NCBI GenBank assembly: GCA_025210575.1
Contig: JAOARK010000043.1
Span: 1-7,335, forward strand
Length of the DNA stretch: 7,335 nucleotides
Reading direction: 5' to 3'
Source: Schleiferiaceae bacterium
Lineage (GTDB): Bacteria; Bacteroidota; Bacteroidia; Flavobacteriales; Schleiferiaceae
Part shown: positions 1 to 5,359 of the stretch, one piece after another
How the letters are laid out: every line of letters starts with the position of its first letter
Numbering within the stretch: position 1 is the stretch's first letter
The notes under the pieces: model-generated
Database searches by the model: none
What the model was told of the DNA's origin: nothing
Seen by the model: only the letters and a program-made list of their open reading frames with translations
Translations under genes and position numbers: made by a program

Positions 1-263
1 AGAAATTAGAGATCGGTTATTCTATCTTACCCAAGTATTGGGGAATGGGCTATGCAACCGAAGCTGCACAAAAATGTAAAGATTATGCCTTTAGCAACAA
101 TCTTACCGATCATCTCATTTCAATGGTATTTGTAGAGAATGAAGCCAGTGCAAAGCTTGCATTGAAAAACGGAATGCAATTGGAAAAGACTATTGTCGAT
201 TTTGATGGAATGCCTCTACAGATTTTCGGGATCCATAAAACAACCTGGTTAAGAAGCAAGTAA
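1..263 (+). CDS. GNAT-family N-acetyltransferase, C-terminal part (cut by left edge)
   Basis: The frame is open from base 3 to the stop at 261-263, so the gene begins outside the window and the ATG at 45 is internal. The visible 86 residues contain the acetyl-CoA binding core of GCN5-related acetyltransferases. There is a beta strand reading EIGYSILPKYWGMGYA, with the WGMGYA loop matching the family's xxGxGxA pyrophosphate-binding motif. An alpha helix (TEAAQKCKDYAF) follows, then the later VENEASAKLALKNGM segment, the usual N-x-x-S-x-x-(L/A)-x-x-K-x-G motif. This pattern is typical of RimJ/RimL-type enzymes that acetylate an N-terminal amine or a small amine. The substrate cannot be told from this fragment. 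A Lys stands where Gln or Arg usually begins the acetyl-CoA loop, a mild deviation. The protein is presumably cytoplasmic. Confidence 0.88.
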   Translation, partial: KLEIGYSILPKYWGMGYATEAAQKCKDYAFSNNLTDHLISMVFVENEASAKLALKNGMQLEKTIVDFDGMPLQIFGIHKTTWLRSK

Positions 264-277
264 AGTTTAATCAACAA

Positions 278-315
278 ATTTTGAGCTATAAATAGCTTGC
301 AAATCCTTTTATTTT
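278..315 (+). terminator. weak hairpin and T-rich tail after the acetyltransferase
   Basis: A stem AGCTA (284-288) and TAGCT (293-297) encloses a TAAA loop. It can be extended, across a small internal loop, by ATTT (278-281) pairing with AAAT (301-304). A T-rich stretch follows at 307-315. This is compatible with a Rho-independent terminator separating the acetyltransferase from the next gene, but the stem is AT-rich and the T tract is interrupted by an A, so the call is tentative. Confidence 0.3.
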
Positions 316-349
316 AAATTGGACAACTAATCTAGTCGTCTAAAAAGGT

Positions 350-1072
350 ATGAAGGTTATTTACGGGTTGTTCCTGGTTTTTCTCATGACAAGCTGTGCA
401 TTCTCGAAGAAAAAAACCAGCAGTTTTCTAAACGAGGCAAAAGGTAAAGCTCCCTATGATGCCATCATTGTTCCTGGTGTTCCGTTTGAAGGTGAACATT
501 GGTCTGACATTATGAAATACCGTGTTCAATGGTCTTTTTATCTACTCGATAATCAATACACCAATAATGTGATATACTCTGGTGGCGCGGTTTATACCCC
601 TTATGCCGAATCTAAGATTATGGCTGAATATGCCAAAGTTTATGGTATAGATCCCCAACGAATCTTCACAGATACTTTAGCAGAACACAGTACCGAAAAT
701 GTCTATTATTCCTATCGTTTAGCGAAAGAGCAAGGGTTTGAAAAAATAGCTCTGGCCACCGACCAATATCAAGCTAAATTATTACGAAGAATGATCAAAC
801 ATTTTGAATTGCCAGTTGACCTACTTCCTATTGTTGTAGACACCATGAAGACTAAAGAGTTTGACTCTTTGTATATAAACCCCGCTCCTGCGTTAAAACC
901 AAATTTTGTTTCAATTAAGGATAGAGAATCATTCTTTACCCGCTTAGGCGGAACATTTGGAAAGCACCTGATTTTTTATGAAGAAGATCTGCCCAAAGAG
1001 AAGATGATTAAAAAATACAGAAAGAAAGGACGCTTGATCGAATCACCTCAAGGAGAATCGGTACTTAATTAA
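350..1072 (+). CDS. DUF218 / YdcF-ElyC-SanA family lipoprotein
   Basis: The 240-residue protein opens with a short hydrophobic stretch ending in a lipobox (LMTSC, Cys16), so it is probably a lipoprotein. The rest matches the DUF218 fold. A first strand, DAIIVPGVP (37-45), precedes a helix. VIYSGGA (74-80) is the glycine loop after the second strand, followed by ESKIMAEYAKVYGI (87-100). The RIFTDTLAEHSTENVYYS segment (104-121) is the family's D/E-x-x-S-x-x-T-x-E-N signature, and KIALATDQYQAKLLRRM (132-148) is the last strand and helix. Relatives (ElyC, SanA, YdcF of enterobacteria) act in envelope integrity or bind nucleotide-like ligands, but no general reaction is assigned to the family. The ATG at 350 is chosen because it gives the complete signal peptide; AAAGGT lies just upstream. 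A 10-bp gap to the next gene points to co-transcription. Confidence 0.85.
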   Translation: MKVIYGLFLVFLMTSCAFSKKKTSSFLNEAKGKAPYDAIIVPGVPFEGEHWSDIMKYRVQWSFYLLDNQYTNNVIYSGGAVYTPYAESKIMAEYAKVYGIDPQRIFTDTLAEHSTENVYYSYRLAKEQGFEKIALATDQYQAKLLRRMIKHFELPVDLLPIVVDTMKTKEFDSLYINPAPALKPNFVSIKDRESFFTRLGGTFGKHLIFYEEDLPKEKMIKKYRKKGRLIESPQGESVLN

Positions 1073-1082
1073 AAACAAACTC

Positions 1083-1997
1083 ATGTTACTTAAAAAAAAT
1101 GTAAACATAAATCAGGTAATTGAGGGAACTTGGGAGAACTTCTTATTCATCTTGATTACTTGTATCCTCACTTACTTCTTAAATAAATTTGTATTTCACA
1201 ACTTATTTGATGTTCCAGGTTTGCTTCCTACGATATTAGGTACTGCATTGTCATTTTTTATAGGTTTTAATAACAATCAAGCCTATGATAGATGGTGGGA
1301 GGCGAGAAAGATCTGGGGAGCGCTTGTGAATGACTCCCGTTCTTGGGCAAGACAAGTTTTTCATTATGTCTCTAAGAGTGAAGAATTGAATGATGATAAA
1401 GTTCAATCAGCTAAAAAAAGAATGATTCATAATCATATCGCATTCCTCTACGCTCTAAAAGAAAATTTAAGAAATGAACAGGACCAAACGTATCTGGGAT
1501 ATTTGGATTCAAACGATGTAGAAAAAATTAAGTCAGAGTCAAATAAGGCCAACGCCATACTAGGACTCAACAATGGTGTTTTGAATAATATTCATAAGTT
1601 AGATGGAATTGATGGCTTTCAATTCCTTGCACTAAACGAAATGTTGGTGAATTTTTCAAACGAAATGGGTAAATCTGAAAGAATTAAAAACACTGTTTTT
1701 CCAACGACTTATAGCTATTATACAAGAATGTTTATTTGGGTATTTATATTCTCAGCTACACTCTCTATGTCTCAGACCATTGGACCTTGGGCCATTTTGA
1801 TTGGTTTACTTATAGGGTATGTCTTTCTTACCACCTATAAAATTGGAGCTTCTTTGGTGAACCCGTTTGAAAACATTCCAACGGGAGTATCCATTACTCA
1901 AATTACAAGAACAATAGAAATTAACATGCTTGAAACCTTGAAGGAAGCTGAAATACCCAAACCCGCAGAAAGTGTGGACGGAATTTACATAATGTAG
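1083..1997 (+). CDS. Bestrophin-family (UPF0187/YneE-type) membrane channel
   Basis: The 304-residue protein is a full-length bacterial bestrophin homologue. Transmembrane helix 1 is near residues 18-36. Helix 2 (about 47-62) leads into the family hallmark FNNNQAYDRWWEARKIWGAL (62-81). A long soluble helical region follows. SERIKNTVFPTTYSYYTR (198-215) precedes two more hydrophobic helices at about 216-228 and 233-251. NPFEN (260-264) and the RTIEINMLETL segment (276-286) close the conserved core. Bacterial bestrophins are pentameric inner-membrane ion channels; a studied Klebsiella homologue conducts cations, whereas animal ones conduct anions, so the ion cannot be inferred here. The start at 1083 follows an A-rich leader with no clear Shine-Dalgarno. 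It sits 10 bp after the DUF218 lipoprotein and 29 bp before the small secreted protein, so it is likely within one transcript. Confidence 0.92.
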   Translation: MLLKKNVNINQVIEGTWENFLFILITCILTYFLNKFVFHNLFDVPGLLPTILGTALSFFIGFNNNQAYDRWWEARKIWGALVNDSRSWARQVFHYVSKSEELNDDKVQSAKKRMIHNHIAFLYALKENLRNEQDQTYLGYLDSNDVEKIKSESNKANAILGLNNGVLNNIHKLDGIDGFQFLALNEMLVNFSNEMGKSERIKNTVFPTTYSYYTRMFIWVFIFSATLSMSQTIGPWAILIGLLIGYVFLTTYKIGASLVNPFENIPTGVSITQITRTIEINMLETLKEAEIPKPAESVDGIYIM

Positions 1998-2026
1998 AAT
2001 AGCTATTTCAATCAACAAGAAATTAA

Positions 2027-2269
2027 ATGAAAAAATCAAAAGGTAAAATTGCTGACAAAAGCTCTCCAAGTAATCTATGCTCTTTTGGTTTAATTCTCTC
2101 TCTTCTTGTTTTTATAGAATTGTGCTTTTCTCAATGCACCGATCCTTTTGCCTATGGTGCATGGAGACCACTTCCATTAAAATGTTTCCAAGATTCAACA
2201 TACAATTCCGATACAATTCATCTGGACACCACTCAAGTGGATATAAATGTCATTTTAGACTGGAATTGA
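2027..2269 (+). CDS. small secreted protein, family not recognised
   Basis: This is an 80-residue reading frame. The N-terminus is basic (MKKSKGK), followed after a polar stretch by a hydrophobic core (about residues 20-34, GLILSLLVFIELCFS). A plausible signal-peptidase I site lies before the Gln of SQC (about residue 36), a style usual in Bacteroidota. The mature part would be only about 45 residues. It has two cysteines that could form a disulfide, then a Thr/Asp-rich tail ending in ILDWN. The residue before the Cys is Gln, so it is not a proper lipobox. The frame fits between bestrophin (29-bp gap) and GH53 (18-bp gap) without overlap and starts after an A-rich leader, which favours a real gene. 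A competing frame (2077-2340) covers the same DNA but runs into GH53. I recognise no homologue, and the frame could be fortuitous. Confidence 0.5.
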   Translation: MKKSKGKIADKSSPSNLCSFGLILSLLVFIELCFSQCTDPFAYGAWRPLPLKCFQDSTYNSDTIHLDTTQVDINVILDWN

Positions 2270-2283
2270 TTGACTTAATTTTG
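2254..2283 (+). promoter_or_regulatory. internal Bacteroidota-type promoter candidate for GH53
   Basis: TAATTTTG at 2276-2283 is an exact match to the TAnnTTTG -7 consensus of Bacteroidota. A TTTA at 2254-2257 is a partial match to the -33 TTTG, with an 18-bp spacer. If it is used, transcription would start at or within a few bases of the GH53 ATG at 2288, giving a leaderless or nearly leaderless mRNA. In the GH53 frame the TAA at 2276-2278 is a stop, so no longer start is possible. Confidence 0.42.
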
Positions 2284-2287
2284 CAGC

Positions 2288-3370
2288 ATGCTCAGGTTAA
2301 TTTGTTTAATCACTATTGGAATTTTGTTTTGGGGATGTAAAAAAGAATCCTCCCCTCAAGAAGCACCTCCTTTAACTGTTACTGAATTTATAAATGGAAT
2401 GGACATCTCTAGTCTGCCTGAGATTGAACTCACGAATCCTGTTTTTTATGATTTTGAAGGAAACGAGAAAGCGTTTCTTGATATTCTTGATGAAGCAGGA
2501 GTAAATTACATTCGTTTACGTTTATGGGTTGATCCTGTTTCAGCTCATTCAAGTCTTCAAGAAGTTAAAGGTTTCTCCGATCAACTCCGGCAAAGAGGTT
2601 TTAAAATCTGGCTTACCGTCCATTATTCAGATACATGGGCTGATCCTGGCCACCAGAAAATACCTGATTCTTGGAAAAATCAATCATTCAGTGAATTAAT
2701 CACTTCAGTTCAAGAATATACCAAACAGGTTGTTTTAGAAATTAAACCAGAAATCATCCAAATTGGAAATGAGATTAACAACGGCTTTCTTCACCCTAAG
2801 GGACATCTCCATGATCAACCAGCACAATTCTTTAAGTTGATGGAAGCTGCAATAAGTGAAGTAAGAGTACATTCTCCTACATCGAAAATAATGTTGCATT
2901 ATGCAGGTGTAAACACCGCTCCTTCTTTTTTCCTGAAAATGGACTCTTTAGATTATGACCAGATCGGTCTTTCTTATTATCCACATTGGCATGGAAAAGA
3001 TCTCAATGAAATAAACAACAACCTCGAAGTATTATCCAATACATTTACTCAAGACCTTGTCATCGCAGAGACAGCCTATCCTTTTACATTGGGTTGGAAT
3101 GACTGGACACAAAATATTATCGGAGCCAATGATCAAATCATTGCTCCACAATTTCCAGCATCCCCAAAAGGACAAGCAGACTTTCTTAAAACAATTAAAA
3201 CCATGGTAAAAGATCTACCAACAGGATTAGGCTTGTGCTATTGGGGTACAGAACTTATTGCTTGGAAAGGACCTCAAGCTCAAGATGGTTCTCCGTGGGA
3301 AAACCAAGCGCTTTTTGATTTCAACAACAGAGGGCTTCCTGCTCTTGATGTATTTGCTGAAGACGAATAG
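2288..3370 (+). CDS. GH53 arabinogalactan endo-beta-1,4-galactanase, lipoprotein
   Basis: The 360-residue protein is a glycoside hydrolase family 53 enzyme, which cleaves beta-1,4-galactan such as the side chains of type I arabinogalactan and pectin. The N-terminus MLRLICLITIGILFWGC is a lipoprotein signal with Cys17, followed by KKESSPQ, so the enzyme is probably anchored in the outer or inner membrane. The (beta/alpha)8 barrel is visible from NGMDISSLPE (36-45) onward. It includes NYIRLRLWVDP (73-83) and WLTVHYSDTWADPGHQ (108-123). The acid/base Glu162 lies in QIGNEINNG, GLSYYPHWHG follows (227-236), and the nucleophile Glu261 lies in VIAETAYP. A DGSPWENQALFDF block (333-345) is characteristic of the family's C-terminal end. 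Retaining chemistry with two glutamates is established for clan GH-A. The start at 2288 is the first ATG after an in-frame stop and gives an intact signal. No SusC/SusD genes flank it. Confidence 0.95.
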   Translation: MLRLICLITIGILFWGCKKESSPQEAPPLTVTEFINGMDISSLPEIELTNPVFYDFEGNEKAFLDILDEAGVNYIRLRLWVDPVSAHSSLQEVKGFSDQLRQRGFKIWLTVHYSDTWADPGHQKIPDSWKNQSFSELITSVQEYTKQVVLEIKPEIIQIGNEINNGFLHPKGHLHDQPAQFFKLMEAAISEVRVHSPTSKIMLHYAGVNTAPSFFLKMDSLDYDQIGLSYYPHWHGKDLNEINNNLEVLSNTFTQDLVIAETAYPFTLGWNDWTQNIIGANDQIIAPQFPASPKGQADFLKTIKTMVKDLPTGLGLCYWGTELIAWKGPQAQDGSPWENQALFDFNNRGLPALDVFAEDE

Positions 3371-3431
3371 AGATAGATTTCGTTTGTACATCCAAGGTAA
3401 AGGCAATAAATTATTGGCCAATTTATTTGGT

Positions 3432-4772
3432 ATGCAATCACGACTCTTTTTTATTGTTCTCACTCTAATCCTAGGAGTATTCAAAAGTCCAGCTCAATTT
3501 TCACAAGAACAGGTACAAGAAGATTTTCAGTTTTTAGAACAAAGCATTAAAACATACAATCCGGCACTTTTTCTTTACAACCCTGATTTTGAGGAGCACA
3601 CTGAACAATTATTTGCAAGCTTTCCAGATAGACCCTTAAATCGCTTTGATCATTTCAAATTGATGAGTACGCTTTGTGCCTTGAGCAACGAAGGTCATTT
3701 TGGTTTAGGAAATTGGCAAGACACCGTGCACAATGGCTTTATGCAAAACAGGTTTAAATATCTGCCTGTAGCTATTTCCATTATTGATGGTGGAATATAT
3801 GTTTGGAAAGATTATTCAAACGAACGCCTGCTAGCATCAGGAGATAAAATTGTGTCTGTCAATGGGATGAATATTCAAGATATTCTTGCCACACTCAAAG
3901 AGGCTTATCCTGCGGATGGTCAAATTGAAACTTTCACCATTAAGATCATAGAAAATGGATTGAGTTGGTTGTATTACCTCTACATTGATCAACCTGAGTA
4001 TTATGACATTGAGCTAACCACGGGCAAAACATATCGAATCAAAGCCATTACTCGAAATAAACAAGGAGAAAATGTAGCTGCTTATTTTCCAAAAAAAGAA
4101 AAGGAAGAAATTGATGCTTTTTCAACGCTCAAATACAAAGACAACACCGCCATATTAGTGTTGCCTTCGTTTGATCGACAAAGAGCGGAAAAATTCAAAG
4201 TTTCTTCTAAGAAATTCTATGCCCAGATCTTTGAAGAATTAAACGAAAAAGAAGTAACAAGTTTGATCATCGACCTAAGGGACAATACCGGTGGAAGAAA
4301 CGAGTTTGCTGATGATTTGGTTCCATTTATTTTAAAACAAAATGAAAGCACGGCCTTTTTGAAGAAGACCATTTCATGGGAAGGCAAAGAGAAAACGTAT
4401 AAAATGCCAAAGAAATCTAAGGATGTTTTTAATGGAGAGATATATGTTCTGGTAAATGGACATACTTATTCGGCTGGTCATACAGCAGCTCGATACCTAA
4501 AAGAATTCGGTAATGCTATGATTATCGGAGAAGAAACGGGCACCCGGTATGAAGGCTTTGCTGCAGGATCTCAACAGTATGTTACCTTACCCAATTTGGG
4601 AATCCAAATCGCTATACCCCGATACCACATTCAATTTCCAGCTTCCGAATTACAACCTACTTCAAATCGAGGCCTATTACCTAACCATGCGATTCATGCC
4701 ACTTGGGAATCAAAATTGGAAGAAAAAGATCTTCACATGATCAAAGCTTTTGATTTAATTTCTAAGAATTAA
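3432..4772 (+). CDS. secreted S41-family (C-terminal processing/tail-specific-like) serine peptidase
   Basis: The frame is open from 3258, but the start at 3432 is chosen. It begins MQSRLFFIVLTLILG, a clean signal peptide with cleavage likely after SPA (residue 21), and it avoids a 113-bp overlap with GH53. The resulting 446-residue protein has a helical N-terminal region with NEGHFGL (86-92). A PDZ-like element follows (ERLLASGDKIVSVNG, 131-145), then the S41 core: AILVLPSF (240-247), SLIIDLRDNTGG (277-288), and VLVNGHTYSAGHTAA (339-353) with probable nucleophile Ser347. GEETG (366-370) closes the core. The GExTG form resembles the tricorn/IRBP-like S41 branch rather than the Ser-Lys CTP branch; Arg372 sits about where the CTP lysine would be. 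His89 and Glu368 are candidate catalytic partners, by inference. It likely acts in the periplasm or outside the cell. The 61-bp gap after GH53 makes co-transcription possible. Confidence 0.87.
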   Translation: MQSRLFFIVLTLILGVFKSPAQFSQEQVQEDFQFLEQSIKTYNPALFLYNPDFEEHTEQLFASFPDRPLNRFDHFKLMSTLCALSNEGHFGLGNWQDTVHNGFMQNRFKYLPVAISIIDGGIYVWKDYSNERLLASGDKIVSVNGMNIQDILATLKEAYPADGQIETFTIKIIENGLSWLYYLYIDQPEYYDIELTTGKTYRIKAITRNKQGENVAAYFPKKEKEEIDAFSTLKYKDNTAILVLPSFDRQRAEKFKVSSKKFYAQIFEELNEKEVTSLIIDLRDNTGGRNEFADDLVPFILKQNESTAFLKKTISWEGKEKTYKMPKKSKDVFNGEIYVLVNGHTYSAGHTAARYLKEFGNAMIIGEETGTRYEGFAAGSQQYVTLPNLGIQIAIPRYHIQFPASELQPTSNRGLLPNHAIHATWESKLEEKDLHMIKAFDLISKN

Positions 4773-4857
4773 GAATGAGCACTTGAGCATGATTACTGGC
4801 TTTAGTTCTGAATTCACCCGCTTTTCCTCCTCTTTTCATTCCTTTATCATGCCCCTG

Positions 4858-4886
4858 AAACACGTTTATGATCAAACACGCGTTTA
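4858..4886. repeat. two related AAAC-n-GTTT operator-like repeats
   Basis: AAACACGTTTA (4858-4868) and AAACACGCGTTTA (4874-4886) are near-identical direct repeats whose starts are 16 bp apart. Each is also an imperfect inverted repeat, with AAAC and GTTT arms separated by 2 bp in the first and 4 bp in the second. They flank the spacer of the promoter candidate for the downstream pair. Paired palindromes at a promoter are a common arrangement for a dimeric regulator, but no binding protein can be assigned from sequence. Confidence 0.4.
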
Positions 4887-4892
4887 GATTTG
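4865..4892 (+). promoter_or_regulatory. promoter candidate for the secreted protein / LuxR regulator pair
   Basis: TAGATTTG at 4885-4892 matches the Bacteroidota -7 consensus TAnnTTTG exactly. TTTA at 4865-4868 is a one-mismatch -33 element with a 16-bp spacer, slightly short of the usual distance. Transcription would begin near 4897-4899, giving a leader of about 22 bases, A-rich just before the ATG at 4920. The -33 overlaps the first repeat and the -7 touches the second. Confidence 0.42.
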
Positions 4893-4919
4893 GTAGCCTA
4901 AACTTTAAACAAATAAAAA

Positions 4920-5354
4920 ATGAAGAACTTCTTTAAAATTACTGCTGCACTCGCCTTTGTCTTGTGCAGCATGCAGGCCATTTCTCAAAACAATCGTTTA
5001 AACTCATCAAGATCTATTGTTCTTAAACCAAATATGACTGAACAAAAGGTTGAAGTAGAAGTTGTGGGTAAAGTAGAAAAACTAAAAATTGAAGCGAGCT
5101 GTTCTATTTACCAAGGTGAAATCACTGTGGAGATCTTTGGTCCTGATGGTTCCCCTCAAGGCAAGTTTAAAGCGGGTAGTTTGGGCGCTAACAATGATCT
5201 ATTGAGCGATGAGGAAAAAGAAAAAGCAAGAGAACATGGTAGGCTCGAAAAATACGTAGACAATCCAGCCAATGGAATCTGGATAGTAAAAGTCACTCCA
5301 AAGAAAACATCCGGCAACCTAAGAATAAGCTCAAGACAAACGTACAGCGATTAA
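4920..5354 (+). CDS. small secreted beta-rich protein of unknown function
   Basis: The 144-residue product has a clear signal peptide (MKNFFK, then the hydrophobic stretch ITAALAFVLCSMQ), with likely cleavage between Ser22 and Gln23. The mature part of about 122 residues alternates hydrophobic and polar residues in strand-like blocks: KVEVEVVGKVEKLKIEAS (43-60), GEITVEIFGPDGSPQG (66-81), GIWIVKVTPKKTSGNLRIS (119-137). A charged, probably helical insert (DEEKEKAREHGRLEKY, 97-112) lies between them. The GPDG turn and the NPANGIWIVKV segment recall beta-sandwich domains in which a Gly-x-Trp-x-Val-x-Val strand closes the sheet, as in convertase P-like domains, but I cannot assign a family. There is one Cys in the mature part. 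The ATG follows an A-rich leader. It is separated by 5 bp from the regulator gene downstream, so the two are almost certainly co-transcribed. Confidence 0.85.
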   Translation: MKNFFKITAALAFVLCSMQAISQNNRLNSSRSIVLKPNMTEQKVEVEVVGKVEKLKIEASCSIYQGEITVEIFGPDGSPQGKFKAGSLGANNDLLSDEEKEKAREHGRLEKYVDNPANGIWIVKVTPKKTSGNLRISSRQTYSD

Positions 5355-5359
5355 AGTAT

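Larger units (their letters stand above)
4773..4919. other. non-coding gap between peptidase gene and secreted-protein/regulator pair
   Basis: This 147-bp gap holds no supported plus-strand gene. Its first part (about 4800-4856) is pyrimidine-rich on the plus strand. Its second part holds the repeats and promoter listed separately. I see no hairpin with a T tract that would serve as a clear terminator for the upstream genes. A 25-codon minus-strand frame (4762-4839) is discussed under findings and not called as a gene. Confidence 0.6.

Noticed and set aside
297..322. Possible promoter before the DUF218 lipoprotein (TTG at 297-299, TAAATTGG at 315-322)
   Set aside because: The -7 match has a mismatch, the spacer is only 15 bp, and it overlaps the candidate terminator hairpin, so it is too weak to list.
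1806..2069. Minus-strand 87-codon open frame
   Set aside because: It overlaps the conserved 3' end of the bestrophin gene (NPFEN and RTIEI region), has no recognisable domain, and is explained as a shadow of that gene.
2077..2340. Plus-strand 87-codon open frame in another phase
   Set aside because: It covers the same DNA as the 80-residue secreted protein and runs 53 bp into the GH53 lipoprotein signal region; its sequence is rich in Phe, Cys and His as expected of an out-of-phase reading.
3258..3431. Upstream extension of the S41 peptidase frame
   Set aside because: Starting at 3258 would overlap the conserved C-terminal end of GH53 by 113 bp and bury the clean signal peptide at internal residue 59.
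3227..3484. Minus-strand 85-codon open frame
   Set aside because: It is antisense to the GH53 C-terminus and the peptidase signal peptide, is highly basic, and shows no domain.
4549..4740. Plus-strand 63-codon open frame
   Set aside because: It lies wholly inside the S41 peptidase gene in another phase, where the peptidase frame is clearly conserved.
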